Assembly (NCBI GenBank): GCA_024639845.1
Contig: JAHEGG010000005.1
Span: forward strand, 1-64,000
Reading direction: 5' to 3'
From: Microbacteriaceae bacterium
GTDB taxonomy: Bacteria > Actinomycetota > Actinomycetes > Actinomycetales > Microbacteriaceae
Length of the DNA stretch: 64,000 nt
Positions 1 through 10,542 of the stretch are shown in pieces. The notes under the pieces are model-generated. The model was not told the origin of the DNA. It searched no databases and worked only from the letters and a program-made list of their open reading frames with translations. Each line of letters starts with the position of its first letter. Position 1 is the first letter of the stretch. The translations under genes and the position numbers were made by a program.

Positions 1-33
1 TGACTGGAGTTCAGACGTGTGCTCTTCCGATCT
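1..33 (+). other. Illumina TruSeq adapter remnant
   Basis: These 33 bases match the Illumina TruSeq read-2 adapter/index primer, ending in the familiar CTCTTCCGATCT. They are not biological sequence. The carB reading frame is open up to base 34 and is interrupted only by this adapter, so the contig ends here inside carB. Confidence 0.97.
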
Positions 34-2226
34 GAGCGAGTTTCTGTCGTAAACGATCTCCATACCTCGACCACCAAGAACAAAGGATGGGCGAACCAGC
101 ACCGGGTATCCGATACGTTCGGCTACCTCGAGCGCACCGGCTAGGTCGATCGCGGTTCCGTTGGCTGGTGAAGACAACTTTGCCTCGTCAAGAATCTTGC
201 TGAACAGTCCACGCTCTTCGGCGAGGTCGATGGCCTCCGGAGAGGTTCCCAAAATCGGGATTCCCGCCTCCTTCAGGCCCTTGGCCAGGCCGAGTGCGGT
301 TTGTCCACCGAGTTGGACAACCACACCCATGAGCTCGCCAGACTGCTGTTCTGCGTGGATCACTTCGAGAACATCCTCGAGGGTAAGTGGCTCGAAATAG
401 AGTCTGTCGCTGGTGTCATAGTCGGTCGAAACCGTCTCAGGGTTGCAATTGATCATGATGGTTTCGAAGCCGGCGTCAGACAGGGCGAACGAAGCGTGAA
501 CGCAGGAGTAGTCGAACTCGACACCCTGACCGATTCGGTTCGGTCCACTTCCCAAAATCACGACCTTCTTGCGATCCGAAGGGCTAACCTCGGTCTCGTC
601 TTCGTAGGTGCTGTAGTGATACGGCGTTTCGGCAGGAAACTCGCCGGCACAGGTGTCAACGGTCTTAAAAACCGGGCGGATGTTCCACTCGTGCCTGATC
701 GCACGAATCTCCAGCTCGCGCACATTGCGCAACTGGGCGATTTGGGCATCACCAAAGCCGTGTTCCTTGGCGAGTCTGATGAGTTCGGCGTCAAGCGTGA
801 CTGCCGATGCGATGGTCTCGGCCACCTCGTTGATGAGCACAATCTGGTCGATGAACCACGGGTCGATCTTGGTCGACTCGAAGATTTCTTCGGCGGTCGC
901 ACCCAATCTAAGCGCCTGTTGAACGTCAACGATTCGGCCATCGGTCGGGGTCTTGATCGACTCGAGTAGCTCAGCCTTGGTCTTGCGTGTCTCGCCCCAG
1001 TGGAAAGACGAACCGCGACGCTCGAGGCTGCGCAGCGCCTTTTGAAGAGCCTGGGTGTAGTTGCGACCGATCGCCATGGCTTCACCAACAGACTTCATGG
1101 TGGTGGTCAAGGTCGGGTTGGCGGCAGGGAACTTCTCGAATGCGAAACGAGGTACCTTGACCACGATGTAGTCGAGGGTCGGTTCAAACGAGGCCGGAGT
1201 CACCTTGGTGATGTCGTTAGGAATCTCGTCGAGCGTGTAACCGATGGCCAACTTGGCCGCGATTTTCGCGATTGGAAATCCGGTGGCCTTCGAGGCGAGT
1301 GCCGACGAGCGGCTGACGCGTGGGTTCATTTCGATGACCACCACTCGCCCATCCTTGGGGTCGACAGCAAACTGAATGTTGCAACCTCCGGTGTCGACGC
1401 CTACATCTCGAATGATTTGAATTCCGATGTCGCGAAGGTTCTGGTATTCACGGTCGGTCAGGGTGAGCGCGGGAGCCACCGTGATGGAGTCACCCGTGTG
1501 CACGCCGACAGGGTCGACGTTCTCGATCGAGCAGACCACGACGCAGTTGTCGTTCTTGTCGCGCATCAGCTCGAGTTCGTATTCTTTCCATCCGAGAATC
1601 GACTCAGACAGCAAAACCTGAGAAACGGGGCTAGCCTGCAGGCCCGAACCGACGATGCGTCGAAGTTCGGTTTCGTCATAGGCAAAGCCAGAACCTAGTC
1701 CACCCATGGTGAACGATGGTTGCACCATTACCGGGTACTTCAGGTCATCAACGGCCGCCAGCGCCTCGTCGAGAGTGCCGCAGATCACAGACTTCGCCAC
1801 GCTAGCGCCCGCATCGAGAACGAGCTGCTTGAAAATCTGGCGGTCTTCACCCTTCTTAATGGTGTCGACCTTTGCTCCGATGAGTTCGACACCGTATTTT
1901 TCTAGGATGCCTAACTCGTGTAGTGACATGGCTGCGTTGAGAGCGGTTTGTCCGCCTAGGGTTGGCAGGATGGCATCCGGTTTCTCTTTGGCGATGATTG
2001 CTTCGATTGCTTGTGGGGTAATCGGTTCGATGTAGGTTGCATCGGCGAAATCGGGGTCGGTCATGATGGTGGCAGGGTTCGAGTTCACCAAAATCACACG
2101 GATGCCTTCGGCGCGTAGTACGCGGCAGGCTTGGGTTCCCGAGTAATCAAACTCGCAAGCCTGACCGATGACGATCGGGCCGGAGCCGATGACCAAGACG
2201 GAGTTAATGTCAGAACGTTTCGGCAT
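34..2226 (-). CDS. carB: carbamoyl-phosphate synthase large subunit (3' end missing)
   Basis: Large subunit of carbamoyl-phosphate synthase, which uses ammonia delivered from CarA, bicarbonate and two ATP to make carbamoyl phosphate for pyrimidines and arginine. The frame starts [20 protein letters not shown] and contains the first ATP-grasp half, the oligomerisation region and the start of the second half ([20 protein letters not shown], then [16 protein letters not shown] near the cut). About 731 codons are present, against roughly 1,070-1,100 in full CarB, so the C-terminal third including the regulatory MGS-like domain is missing because the contig ends. Its ATG overlaps the carA stop (TAATG). 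It is the last visible gene of the pyr operon. Confidence 0.97.
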
Positions 2227-3356
2227 TAGTTGTTTCCTCGGTTGCTTTCGATGACCTCGATGAGTCGGTCAAATAGGTAGTTCGAATCGTGTGGTCCGGC
2301 CGCCGCCTCCGGGTGGTACTGCACCGAAAACGCTGGAATGTCGAGGCATTGAAGACCTTCCACCACGTTGTCGTTCAAAGAAACGTGGCTAACCAGAACT
2401 CGACCGAAACCGGCCGGGGAATCAACCTCCGGACCGCCGTTAACCTTTACAGCGAAACCGTGGTTGTGTGCGGTTACCTCGACCTTGCCGGTGGTGCGGT
2501 CGAGCACCGGCTGGTTGATTCCACGGTGTCCAAAAGCGAGCTTGTAGGTTTCGAATCCAAGCGCGCGCCCCAAAAGTTGGTTTCCAAAACAGATGCCAAA
2601 GAACGGGGTTCCCGAACTCAGTATCTTTCGCAGTTCGGCTACCTGAGCTTCAGCCGCAGACGGGTCACCCGGCCCGTTCGAGTAGAACACTGCATCTGGC
2701 GACTGGTTGAGCAGTTCATCAGCGGATGTGCCGGCCGGGTAGAGCGTAACGTCGAGTCCTCGCTCGTTCATGTGCTCGATGGTCGACGCCTTGCAGCCGA
2801 GGTCGAGAATCGCGACGTGACCGACGCGATCGCCCTGGTGCTTGCTGAAGATTACCTCGGGTGTGGTTACTAACGAACTAAGCGAACGGCCTGCCATCTT
2901 CTCGCCCGCGCGAACTTCTTCGACCAGTGAATCGAGAGCGCGTTCGGCTTCTGCGCCGCTAAACACTCCGGCGCGCATTACGCCGAGCGAGCGCAGGTGA
3001 CGGGTTAGGGCTCTGGTGTCGATTCCTGAAATTCCCACCACGTTGAATTTTTCGAGTTCGTTTCCGAGCGAGTCATCGGCCCTGAAGTTCGAGACCACGC
3101 GACTCGGGTCGCGAACGACATAACCCTCGACCCAGATTTTGGCTGATTCCTCGTCGCGCTTGTTCACGCCTGTGTTTCCGATGTGGGGCGCGGTTTGCAC
3201 CACGATCTGACCGGCATACGAAGGGTCGGTCAGGGTTTCCTGATAACCCGTCATTCCGGTTGCGAAGACTATCTCGCCGAGGGTCTTGCCCACCGCGCCA
3301 TAGGCGTTTCCATTGAAGGTTCGCCCGTCTTCGAGAACGAGAACTGCTTTCGTCAT
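2226..3356 (-). CDS. carA: carbamoyl-phosphate synthase small subunit (glutaminase)
   Basis: Glutamine-hydrolysing subunit of carbamoyl-phosphate synthase; it passes ammonia to CarB. The 376-residue protein has the family's N-terminal domain and a class I glutamine amidotransferase domain with the nucleophile Cys256 in [12 protein letters not shown] and the His348/Glu350 pair in SVQYHPEA. Length is normal. It lies 8 bp after pyrC and its stop overlaps the carB start by one base, so the two subunits are probably translationally coupled. The ATG start gives the expected N-terminus [14 protein letters not shown]. Confidence 0.98.
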   Translation of the reverse strand: MTKAVLVLEDGRTFNGNAYGAVGKTLGEIVFATGMTGYQETLTDPSYAGQIVVQTAPHIGNTGVNKRDEESAKIWVEGYVVRDPSRVVSNFRADDSLGNELEKFNVVGISGIDTRALTRHLRSLGVMRAGVFSGAEAERALDSLVEEVRAGEKMAGRSLSSLVTTPEVIFSKHQGDRVGHVAILDLGCKASTIEHMNERGLDVTLYPAGTSADELLNQSPDAVFYSNGPGDPSAAEAQVAELRKILSSGTPFFGICFGNQLLGRALGFETYKLAFGHRGINQPVLDRTTGKVEVTAHNHGFAVKVNGGPEVDSPAGFGRVLVSHVSLNDNVVEGLQCLDIPAFSVQYHPEAAAGPHDSNYLFDRLIEVIESNRGNN

Positions 3357-3364
3357 GTGATTCC

Positions 3365-4642
3365 TTACTTAGCTAACTTCGAATCGCGCACGGTGAACTC
3401 ACCGCGATAAATCGTGTGGATTACGGTGCCGGGCAGCGTGAGACCGCGGTAAGGCTGATTGTCGCTCTTGCTTGCGCCGCCATCCGTGATCTTTCTTGAG
3501 GACTGGGGGTCGATCAGGGCGATGTTCGCAACCGAACCAACCGCTAGTGACTCACCTTGACCTTCTAGCCCCGAAATTTTCGCTGGATTCGTCGACATCA
3601 CTTCGGTGAATCGCTGCCAGTCGCTGAGTCCCGAGTCGATAAGCACCTCTTGAGCGATCGATGCTGCCGTTTCAAGTCCAAGCATGCCGAATGCCGCGGC
3701 CGACCATTCGCAGTCTTTTGCCTCGGCTGGGTGCGGTGCGTGATCGGTTGCCACGATGTCGATGGTTCCGTCGATGAGCGCCTCGCGAAGCGCCAAGACA
3801 TCGGCTGCGGTGCGCAGTGGCGGGTTGACCTTGAACACCGGGTCATAGCCTCGAGCGCTTTCATCCGTGAGCAAAAGGTGGTGAGGTGTGACTTCAGCCG
3901 TAACTTGGATGCCACGAGCCTTTGCCCAGCGAACAATCTCAACAGAACCGGCAGTCGAAAGGTGGCAAATGTGGATGCGGCTGCCGACCGCCTCGGCCAG
4001 GAGAACGTCCCTGGCGATGATCGATTCCTCGGCAACAGCTGGCCAGCCCGCAAGCCCCAGTTCGGTAGAAACCTTGCCTTCGTGCATCTGGCTGTTCTCG
4101 GTGAGGCGCGGCTCCTGTGCATGCTGGGCAATGACTCCCCCGAAGGACTTCACATAGGCGAGTGCGCGACGCATCAGCAGCGGATCAGAAACGCACTTTC
4201 CGTCGTCGCTGAACACAGTGACCTTCGCCTTCGACTGAGCCATGGCGCCAAGTTCCGCCAGCTGCTTGCCTTCTAGTCCAACGGTCACCGCACCGATTGG
4301 CTGAACCTGAACATAGCCAGCCTCGTCGCCGAGAGCCTTTACTTGTTCTACAACTCCGGCGGTGTCAGCCACAGGATGAGTGTTCGCCATAGCATGCACA
4401 GCGGTGTAGCCACCGAGAGCTGCGGCGCGTGAGCCAGTCAGCACCGTCTCAGACTGCTCGAAACCGGGCTCGCGAAGGTGGGTGTGGAAATCCACGAAGC
4501 CCGGAAGCGCAACAAGCCCATTCGCTTCGATCGCCTCGCCCTCAACCTGATTGCCTATCGCCGTGATCCGCGAGTCGGCCACCGAGATGTTCGCGACGGT
4601 TCCGTCGGCCAGAGTCGCTCCAACGAGTGTGAACTTTGACAT
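3365..4642 (-). CDS. pyrC: dihydroorotase
   Basis: Zinc amidohydrolase that closes N-carbamoyl-aspartate to dihydroorotate, third step of pyrimidine synthesis. This is a type I (long) dihydroorotase of 425 residues. Metal ligands are visible as His53/His55 in FHTHLREPG, His227 in ICHLST and Asp300 in IVATDHAPH. The ATG overlaps the pyrB stop by one base (TAATG). Same operon as pyrR, pyrB, carA and carB. Confidence 0.97.
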   Translation of the reverse strand: MSKFTLVGATLADGTVANISVADSRITAIGNQVEGEAIEANGLVALPGFVDFHTHLREPGFEQSETVLTGSRAAALGGYTAVHAMANTHPVADTAGVVEQVKALGDEAGYVQVQPIGAVTVGLEGKQLAELGAMAQSKAKVTVFSDDGKCVSDPLLMRRALAYVKSFGGVIAQHAQEPRLTENSQMHEGKVSTELGLAGWPAVAEESIIARDVLLAEAVGSRIHICHLSTAGSVEIVRWAKARGIQVTAEVTPHHLLLTDESARGYDPVFKVNPPLRTAADVLALREALIDGTIDIVATDHAPHPAEAKDCEWSAAAFGMLGLETAASIAQEVLIDSGLSDWQRFTEVMSTNPAKISGLEGQGESLAVGSVANIALIDPQSSRKITDGGASKSDNQPYRGLTLPGTVIHTIYRGEFTVRDSKLAK

Positions 4643-5586
4643 TATTCGGCTCCTCCGGCAAGTAGGTGATACATGATGGCCATTCGAATGCTGACGCCAT
4701 TGGCAACCTGATCAAGAATCAGCGACCGTCTCGAGTCGGCGGATCGAGCGTCAATCTCTAATCCGCGATTCATTGGGCCAGGATGCATGATGAAAGTGTT
4801 CTCACCGAGTCTGGCTAGACGGTCTTGGTTCAGCCCCCAGATTCGGGCATACTCTCGCTCTGATGGAAAGAATGAGGCGTTCATCCGCTCGCTCTGCACT
4901 CGCAACATCATGATTGCGTCTAAGTCGACGCTATCGATGGTTTCGTCCAGAGAATACGAGTAGGAATCGGCCTTATCGGTCAACCCCTTCGGAAGCAGGG
5001 TTGCCGGGGCGACCAGATGCACCTTTGCGCCTAGTGTCTTCAGCAGAGTGAGATTCGAACGAGCCACCCGTGAGTGCGCGATGTCACCGACGATTGCGAC
5101 CGAAAGTCCGTCTAGACCGGCGCCGGCGGCATCCTGGTTTACTGCCTTACGCAGGGTGAACGCGTCAAGCAAGGCCTGACTGGGATGTTCGTGAGTTCCG
5201 TCTCCGGCGTTGATAACCGAACCATTGACCCACCCGCTGTGGGCAAGCGTGTGAGCTGCGCCGGAGGCATAGTGCCGAATGACCACGGCGTCGGCCCCCA
5301 TTGCCTCGAGCGTCTGTGCGGTGTCCTTCAGGCTTTCGCCCTTGCTAACCGAAGAACCTTTAGCGGCGAAGTTAATTACGTCTGCTGATAGTCGCTTGGC
5401 GGCAACCTCGAACGAGATTCTGGTTCGCGTGGAATCTTCGAAGAAGAGGTTCACCACGGTTTTGCCACGAAGAGTCGGCAACTTTTTGATCTCGCGATCG
5501 TTGACACCGGCCATTTCAATAGCGGTGTCGAGAATTTCGATGGCATTCTCGCGGGTCAAATCGTTAGCGCTGAGAAGATGCTTCAT
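4642..5586 (-). CDS. pyrB: aspartate carbamoyltransferase catalytic subunit
   Basis: Transfers the carbamoyl group from carbamoyl phosphate to aspartate. The 314-residue protein has the carbamoyl-phosphate loop FFEDSTRTR (STRTR at residues 52-56), the HPSQ motif within [12 protein letters not shown], and the aspartate-binding MHPGPMNRG near the C-terminus. No regulatory pyrI gene is nearby, as expected for this group. It overlaps the pyrR stop by 4 bp (ATGA), consistent with coupled translation downstream of PyrR control. Confidence 0.98.
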   Translation of the reverse strand: MKHLLSANDLTRENAIEILDTAIEMAGVNDREIKKLPTLRGKTVVNLFFEDSTRTRISFEVAAKRLSADVINFAAKGSSVSKGESLKDTAQTLEAMGADAVVIRHYASGAAHTLAHSGWVNGSVINAGDGTHEHPSQALLDAFTLRKAVNQDAAGAGLDGLSVAIVGDIAHSRVARSNLTLLKTLGAKVHLVAPATLLPKGLTDKADSYSYSLDETIDSVDLDAIMMLRVQSERMNASFFPSEREYARIWGLNQDRLARLGENTFIMHPGPMNRGLEIDARSADSRRSLILDQVANGVSIRMAIMYHLLAGGAE

Positions 5587-6119
5587 CCCTCGATCACCAC
5601 CTGATTCTGCTCGTCTGATTCGGTGAGATGCACGCGAATACGCTCCTCGCGCGCTGTTGGAAGGTTTTTGCCAACGAAATCGGCACGGATGGGCAGCTCG
5701 CGGTGACCGCGGTCGACCAGCACTGCCAACTGAACGGCCTTCGGGCGACCAAAGTCATTGAGTGCATCGAGTGCCGCACGAATAGTACGCCCACTGAATA
5801 AGACGTCATCCACGAGCACCACTACCTTGTCATCGATGCCGTCATTTGGAATGTGAGTGACTCCCACCGGCCGAGTCGGGTTTAGGGCGAGGTCGTCGCG
5901 GTACATGGTGATGTCGAGCTGCCCGAGCAGTTGTGATTCCTCGACATTTTCGTTTCTGGTGATCACCGAGACGATCCGTTTAGCCAAAACGGCACCCCTT
6001 GTTGGGATGCCGAGAATGACCAGGTCGCTAACGCCGTGGTTGGATTCGAGAATTTCGTGAGCGATGCGGGTAACCGCGCGATCGATGTCGCTTGCGCTGA
6101 GAACGGTGCGTGTTTCCAC
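5583..6119 (-). CDS. pyrR: bifunctional pyr operon regulator / uracil phosphoribosyltransferase
   Basis: RNA-binding regulator that represses pyr expression when UMP is plentiful, with weak uracil phosphoribosyltransferase activity. The PRPP-binding motif is [13 protein letters not shown] (about residues 99-111). I chose the GTG at 6119 (178 aa) rather than the GTG at 6125: the upstream GTG lies inside the Shine-Dalgarno AGGAGGTG, whereas the downstream one sits 5 bases after AGGAGG. First gene of pyrR-pyrB-pyrC-carA-carB. A PyrR-type RNA element lies immediately upstream, so autoregulation by translational repression is likely. Confidence 0.95.
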   Translation of the reverse strand: METRTVLSASDIDRAVTRIAHEILESNHGVSDLVILGIPTRGAVLAKRIVSVITRNENVEESQLLGQLDITMYRDDLALNPTRPVGVTHIPNDGIDDKVVVLVDDVLFSGRTIRAALDALNDFGRPKAVQLAVLVDRGHRELPIRADFVGKNLPTAREERIRVHLTESDEQNQVVIEG

Positions 6120-6124
6120 GCCCA

Positions 6125-6160
6125 CCTCCTTCTCCGCCTCACAGGACGGTCTTTAAAGGA
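6125..6160 (-). promoter_or_regulatory. putative PyrR-binding leader element overlapping the pyrR RBS
   Basis: In the mRNA sense the leader contains ACCGUCCUGUGAGGCGG (6150-6134). It carries the UCCnGnGAGGC core of PyrR-binding loops, closed by CCG/CGG. A lower stem CCUU/AAGG (6160-6157 with 6131-6128) would pair bases of the AAGGAGG ribosome binding site. This arrangement fits PyrR-dependent translational repression as described for mycobacteria rather than transcription attenuation, since no terminator is visible. Sequence match is seen; function is inferred. Confidence 0.7.
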
Positions 6161-6171
6161 TGTTTCGTTGA

Positions 6172-6177
6172 AGTCTA
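6172..6177 (-). promoter_or_regulatory. -10 element of the pyr operon promoter
   Basis: TAGACT on the minus strand lies between nusB and pyrR and would start transcription near 6165, giving a leader of about 45 nt that begins just before the PyrR element. No convincing -35 is seen. Confidence 0.5.
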
Positions 6178-6196
6178 GCAGAAGGTTTGCGAAACC

Positions 6197-6616
6197 CTAA
6201 AGGGCACGCTTGGTTGAGCAAACCTTGTTCAGCAGGCCGTTAATAAAGCTCGGTGAATCATCGGTTGAGTACTCTTTGGCAAGTTCAACGGCCTCGTCGA
6301 CGGCAACCGCGTCTGGAACATCCTCGTTATAAACGATCTCCCAAACGGCCACTCGCATAATCGTGCGGTCTAGCGCCGGCATGCGATCAATGGTCCAACC
6401 CTGGCTGTATGCCATTAGGTAGGCGTCGATTTCGTCGATGTGGTCGCTTACACCAGTAACAATTTCTCGGGCATAGCCAAAAATTTCATCTTGGTTCTGA
6501 CGATCTTGATTCTGTTTCAGGGCATCGTCGAGCATGTCGAGAGCGATGCTTTCACGAACATCTGCGGCAAAAAGAGCGTCAACCGCCCGCTTGCGAGACT
6601 TTGTTCTTGAGCTCAA
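6197..6616 (-). CDS. nusB: transcription antitermination protein NusB
   Basis: NusB binds boxA RNA with NusE (S10) and keeps RNA polymerase processive on rRNA operons. The 139-residue all-helical protein begins SSRTKSRKRAVDALFAAD and carries the family pattern ALDRTIMRVAVWEI and AVELAKEYSTDDSPSFINGLL. The start is a TTG at 6616, one base after the efp stop (TAAGTTG); no strong Shine-Dalgarno is present, so translation probably depends on coupling to efp. Operon with efp. Size is typical. Confidence 0.95.
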   Translation of the reverse strand: MSSRTKSRKRAVDALFAADVRESIALDMLDDALKQNQDRQNQDEIFGYAREIVTGVSDHIDEIDAYLMAYSQGWTIDRMPALDRTIMRVAVWEIVYNEDVPDAVAVDEAVELAKEYSTDDSPSFINGLLNKVCSTKRAL

Positions 6617-6617
6617 C

Positions 6618-7181
6618 TTAGTCGTTAACCCGGCCGAGGTAATCGCCCGTGCGGGTGTCGATCTTCACCTTGGTACCCTGCTCGAGAAACAGTGGAACCT
6701 GAATCTGAAGGCCGGTTTCGACAGTTGCCGGCTTGGTTCCGCCGGAGGAGCGGTCGCCCTGCAGGCCAGGCTCGGTGTAGGTGACTTCGAGAACCACGGA
6801 TGCTGGCAATTCGACGTAGATCGGGTTGCCTTCGTACATGGCAACCACTGCATCCTGGTTTTCGAGCATGTAGTTGACTGCGTCTCCAACGATCTCGGCG
6901 GTGAGGGTGACCTGGTCGTAGTTGTCTTTGTCCATAAAGACAAAGCCTTCTCCGTCGTTGTACAGGTAGCTCATGTCACGCTTGTCGACGTTTGCGGTCT
7001 CAACCTTTACGCCAGCGTTAAAAGTCTTGTCAACCACCTTGCCGCTGAGCACGTTCTTAAGCTTGGTGCGCACGAATGCTGGGCCCTTGCCCGGCTTGAC
7101 GTGCTGGAACTCGATGACGGTCCAGAGCTGACCATCGATGTTTAGGACGAGACCGTTCTTTAGGTCGTTAGAAGTTGCCAC
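6618..7181 (-). CDS. efp: elongation factor P
   Basis: EF-P relieves ribosomes stalled at polyproline by binding between the P and E sites. All three OB-like domains are present in 187 residues. The functional loop is KPGKGPA with Lys32 at its tip, unmodified or modified by an unknown route in actinobacteria. The GTG start has AAGG upstream. nusB follows immediately. A weak terminator-like hairpin separates it from aroQ. Confidence 0.97.
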   Translation of the reverse strand: MATSNDLKNGLVLNIDGQLWTVIEFQHVKPGKGPAFVRTKLKNVLSGKVVDKTFNAGVKVETANVDKRDMSYLYNDGEGFVFMDKDNYDQVTLTAEIVGDAVNYMLENQDAVVAMYEGNPIYVELPASVVLEVTYTEPGLQGDRSSGGTKPATVETGLQIQVPLFLEQGTKVKIDTRTGDYLGRVND

Positions 7182-7202
7182 GATTGTGCCTTACTTTGTT
7201 TG

Positions 7203-7226
7203 AAAAAATTTCGACCTGCTGAGGTC
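7203..7226 (-). terminator. weak intrinsic terminator between aroQ and efp
   Basis: On the minus strand GACCT-CAGC-AGGTC (7226-7213) is followed, after GAAA, by six T residues. The stem is only 5 bp, so at most partial termination is expected. A TAAACT -10-like hexamer (7241-7236) sits just upstream and could drive efp-nusB. Confidence 0.4.
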
Positions 7227-7244
7227 AACCTGAGCAAGTTTACC

Positions 7245-7676
7245 CTAGGCGAGTGATTTGAGCGCGAGAACGTATGACTCCACGCCGAACCCAGCGATTA
7301 CCCCGCTGGCTACCGAGCTGATAACGCTCTTGTGTCGAAACTCTTCTCGCGCGTGCGGGTTGCTGATATGCACCTCGATGAGTTTCAGCCCGGCCTTGCT
7401 GACCAGCGCAGCGGCATCGGCTAGAGCGTATGAGTAGTGCGTGAAGGCGGCTGGATTGATGACAACATTCGACTCGTTATCTACCGCCTCGTGCAGCCAG
7501 CCGATGAGCTCGCTTTCGCTGTCACTTTGACGCACTTCGATGTCTAAACCAAGGTCGGATGCAGTTCCCGCAAGTTTCGCGACCAAGCCCGCGTAATCGA
7601 GGCTCCCGTAAATGTCGGGTTCGCGCGAACCGAGACGCCCGAGGTTAGGGCCATTTAGAACGAGTACTTTTGCCAT
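7245..7676 (-). CDS. aroQ: type II 3-dehydroquinate dehydratase
   Basis: Third step of the shikimate pathway, dehydroquinate to dehydroshikimate, by the dodecameric type II enzyme. The 143-residue protein starts [20 protein letters not shown] with the catalytic loop Arg and Tyr (IYGS) and contains [15 protein letters not shown] and [17 protein letters not shown], the catalytic His and substrate-binding regions. It lies 18 bp after aroB and closes the aro operon. Confidence 0.97.
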   Translation of the reverse strand: MAKVLVLNGPNLGRLGSREPDIYGSLDYAGLVAKLAGTASDLGLDIEVRQSDSESELIGWLHEAVDNESNVVINPAAFTHYSYALADAAALVSKAGLKLIEVHISNPHAREEFRHKSVISSVASGVIAGFGVESYVLALKSLA

Positions 7677-7694
7677 GTATCTAGGGTATCGGCT

Positions 7695-8774
7695 CTATTG
7701 AACGATCTCTTGATAGGCAGCGAAAAGCATTTCTGGGGTCGGTGCCGCCATAATCGTTGGCTTTCCAACGTCATCGAGCACGACAAACCGCAGTGTGCCG
7801 GCGCGAGATTTCTTGTCGCGCTGCATGGCACCGAGAAGTTGATCCCATTTTTCGGCCTTGTAGGTGGTTGGTAATCCGAGTGATTCCAGGATCTTGCGGT
7901 GTCGATCAACAACCGCCTCTGGCAGCCTGCCAGCGAGTCTCGCCAGCTCGGCAACGAAAATCATTCCGACCGAGATGGCTGCCCCGTGGCGCCAGGCATA
8001 TCGTTCTGCAAGCTCCACCGCGTGGCCAAGAGTGTGCCCGTAGTTCAAGATCTCGCGGAGTCCAGCCTCTTTGAAGTCTGAAGACACGACTCGTGCCTTG
8101 ATTGCGATGCACCGTTCAACTATTTCGCGAAAGACTTCGCTGCCCACATCCGTGGCTTCGGTCAACTTGGTTTCAAGAAGCTCGAGGATTCGCTCATCCT
8201 GGATGAAACCGTATTTCACAACTTCGCCGAAGCCGGCCAGAAGTTCATTTCGAGGAAGGGTCTCAAGGGTGTCCAAATCGCAAACCACGGCGGTCGGAGC
8301 GTAGAACGCTCCAACGAGGTTCTTTCCTTCGGCAGTGTTGATGCCGGTTTTCCCACCGACAGCGGCGTCGACCATGCCGAGTAGCGTGGTCGGCACCTGA
8401 ATCAGTGAAACCCCGCGCAACCAGGTTGCGGCAACAAATCCAGCCAAGTCGGTGGCCGCTCCGCCGCCGAAGCCGATCACGGAATCGCTTCGGGTGAAAT
8501 CCGCCTGGCCCATTAGCCCCCAGCACCATGCAGCCACTTCGATTCTCTTGGCATCTTCACCGTCTGGGATGCTCGCCTGGAAGACCTCAAAACCGCCAGC
8601 TTTGAGTGCCTCGGCCAAGACCTCAGCGCTTGCCGAAAGGGCGGTTTGGTGCACCAGAAGAACCTTTTTGGTCTTATCGCTCACCGATGCAACAACGGTT
8701 TGCAACAGAGCGCGACCAACGTGAATGTCGTAGGCGTCAACGCCTTCGACTCGAATAATCGTGGTCTCAGTCAA
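7695..8774 (-). CDS. aroB: 3-dehydroquinate synthase
   Basis: NAD- and metal-dependent enzyme that converts DAHP to 3-dehydroquinate. The 359-residue protein has the NAD-binding IGFGGGAATDLAGFVAATW, the metal and substrate region QVPTTLLGMVDAAVGGKTGI, and the metal-ligand His motif NYGHTLGHAVE. The frame begins at a TTG (8774) that overlaps the aroK stop by 8 bp, so expression appears coupled to aroK. Length is normal. Confidence 0.96.
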   Translation of the reverse strand: MTETTIIRVEGVDAYDIHVGRALLQTVVASVSDKTKKVLLVHQTALSASAEVLAEALKAGGFEVFQASIPDGEDAKRIEVAAWCWGLMGQADFTRSDSVIGFGGGAATDLAGFVAATWLRGVSLIQVPTTLLGMVDAAVGGKTGINTAEGKNLVGAFYAPTAVVCDLDTLETLPRNELLAGFGEVVKYGFIQDERILELLETKLTEATDVGSEVFREIVERCIAIKARVVSSDFKEAGLREILNYGHTLGHAVELAERYAWRHGAAISVGMIFVAELARLAGRLPEAVVDRHRKILESLGLPTTYKAEKWDQLLGAMQRDKKSRAGTLRFVVLDDVGKPTIMAAPTPEMLFAAYQEIVQ

Positions 8775-9270
8775 ACTTCTTCAATTCCTCGGTGATCGCT
8801 TCGATGCTCTTTTGCAGGCTTGCGCTGGATGTGTCAATCGTAATGTCGGCGACCTGCTCATAGAGTCCGCGACGTGCTTCATAGATGGCGCGCCAGTCGC
8901 TAACTCCATTTTTGAGAAGTGGCCGATTGCCGTTTCGCAGTCTCGAACCGATGTGCTTTCCGTCGGTGGCGAGGTAAATAACCTTGGCAACTGAAAAGGC
9001 TTGTCTGGTGCGCTCGTTGAGAACGGCTCCCCCGCCGGTGGCAAGAACGATTGGATTTGCGAGTTGCGAAATCACGATTTCTGATTCGATTTCTCGAAAC
9101 TTCGATTCACCATGCTCGGCGAAAAAGTCGGAAATCTCGCCATGAGCCTTGGTAAAAAGCACATCACTGTCGATGAATTCTCGACCAAGTTTTTTGGCGA
9201 GCTTTTTGCCGATGGTCGTCTTGCCAACCCCCATCGGGCCAACCAGAACGATGGCCGTCTGGCTAGACAT
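8767..9270 (-). CDS. aroK: shikimate kinase
   Basis: Phosphorylates shikimate at O3 with ATP. The ATG at 9270 gives 167 residues starting [20 protein letters not shown], with the Walker A GPMGVGKT at residues 11-18, DSD in the shikimate site and the ATGGGAV loop. A longer in-frame extension upstream exists but lies inside aroC and adds no conserved sequence. It overlaps aroC by 8 bp and aroB by 8 bp, the tight packing typical of this operon. Confidence 0.96.
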   Translation of the reverse strand: MSSQTAIVLVGPMGVGKTTIGKKLAKKLGREFIDSDVLFTKAHGEISDFFAEHGESKFREIESEIVISQLANPIVLATGGGAVLNERTRQAFSVAKVIYLATDGKHIGSRLRNGNRPLLKNGVSDWRAIYEARRGLYEQVADITIDTSSASLQKSIEAITEELKKFD

Positions 9271-10465
9271 CGGTGTTTGTGCTCGCAAGCACCTCCGGGA
9301 TGGCCGCGAGGTATGCCTTGAGGTTACGGCTGGTTTCTGCCACCGAGTCTCCGCCAAATTTTTCGAGAACTGCATTTGCGATTACGAGCGCAACCATAGC
9401 CTCGGCAACGATGCCCGCAGCTGGCACAGCGCAGACATCTGATCTTTGGTGGTGCGCCTTGGCAGCTTCACCCGTTGCAACATCGATTGTGGCAAGTGCC
9501 TTTGGAACGGTGGAGATCGGCTTCATCGCAGCGCGAACCCTGAGGATTTCTCCGTTCGACATACCGCCTTCGATACCGCCGGCACGGTCGGTTTGACGGT
9601 GAGCCACACCGGCTTCGTCTTGCACGATTTCGTCGTGTGCTTGGCTACCACGGCGGGTAGCGGTAACGAATCCGTCGCCCACTTCAACACCCTTAATTGC
9701 TTGAATTCCCATGAGTGCGCCTGCGAGTTGTGAGTCAAGACGTCGGTCCCAGTGCACGAACGAACCCAAACCTGGCGGGAGTCCGTAGACCAGAGTCTCT
9801 ACGACACCACCCAGGGTGTCTCCATCCTTGTGGCACTGGTCGATTTCGGCAACCATTGCGGCTGCCGTAACGTCGTGCCAGCAACGAACCGAGTCCTCGT
9901 CGAGGCGTTCGACGTCATCTGGGGTTGGGAGAGCGGCAAGCTCTGGAACCGAAACCGGTCCGATTGCTACCGTGTGGGTGACCAATCGAATACCCAGTTG
10001 GTTCAAAAAAGCGGATGCGACTGCCCCGAGTGCGACGCGTGCCGCCGTTTCGCGGGCGCTGGCTCGCTCAAGCACCGGACGGCTGTCGAGGAAGCCGTAT
10101 TTTTGCATTCCAGTGAAGTCTGCGTGGCCCGGACGAGGGCGAGTCAATGCTTCTGCACGTGCGCCAGTGAGCTCTTCAGGGGCGACCGGATCCGCCGACA
10201 TGATTTGTTGCCACTTTGGCCACTCGGTGTTGGCGATTGTGATCGCTACCGGGCCACCCATGGTGAGTCCGTGGCGAATGCCGCCGCTTAGGCTGACTTC
10301 GTCTCGCTCGAACTTCATGCGAGCGCCGCGACCATAGCCGAGGCGGCGACGAGCTAGCGCGTCTTGAACCTCTGCGGTAGTGATTTCGATTCCAGCGGGC
10401 AGGCCTTCTAGCACTGCGACCAGTTCAGGTCCGTGCGATTCCCCTGCGGTGAGCCAACGTAACAT
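9263..10465 (-). CDS. aroC: chorismate synthase
   Basis: Converts 5-enolpyruvylshikimate-3-phosphate to chorismate using reduced FMN. The 400-residue protein starts [25 protein letters not shown] and contains the family signatures [36 protein letters not shown] and [16 protein letters not shown]. It is the second enzyme of aroE-aroC-aroK-aroB-aroQ, 77 bp after aroE. The EPSP synthase gene aroA is not in the window. Confidence 0.98.
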   Translation of the reverse strand: MLRWLTAGESHGPELVAVLEGLPAGIEITTAEVQDALARRRLGYGRGARMKFERDEVSLSGGIRHGLTMGGPVAITIANTEWPKWQQIMSADPVAPEELTGARAEALTRPRPGHADFTGMQKYGFLDSRPVLERASARETAARVALGAVASAFLNQLGIRLVTHTVAIGPVSVPELAALPTPDDVERLDEDSVRCWHDVTAAAMVAEIDQCHKDGDTLGGVVETLVYGLPPGLGSFVHWDRRLDSQLAGALMGIQAIKGVEVGDGFVTATRRGSQAHDEIVQDEAGVAHRQTDRAGGIEGGMSNGEILRVRAAMKPISTVPKALATIDVATGEAAKAHHQRSDVCAVPAAGIVAEAMVALVIANAVLEKFGGDSVAETSRNLKAYLAAIPEVLASTNTDV

Positions 10466-10542
10466 TTCTCAATTGTCGCATGAACGCTAGGCCGAAGCCG
10501 TAGAGAGGGAGAAATTGCCCACCAAAAAGGGCACGGATGCGC

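Noticed and set aside
301-1698. Long plus-strand open frames (222 and 232 codons) opposite carB
   Set aside because: They lie wholly antisense to a clearly conserved carB, have no family resemblance and no ribosome binding site.
6120-6125. Upstream GTG start of pyrR
   Set aside because: The codon is part of the Shine-Dalgarno AGGAGGTG; the GTG at 6119 has correct spacing.
9271-9375. 35-codon N-terminal extension of aroK
   Set aside because: It overlaps aroC and carries no conserved sequence; the ATG at 9270 gives the normal shikimate kinase N-terminus.
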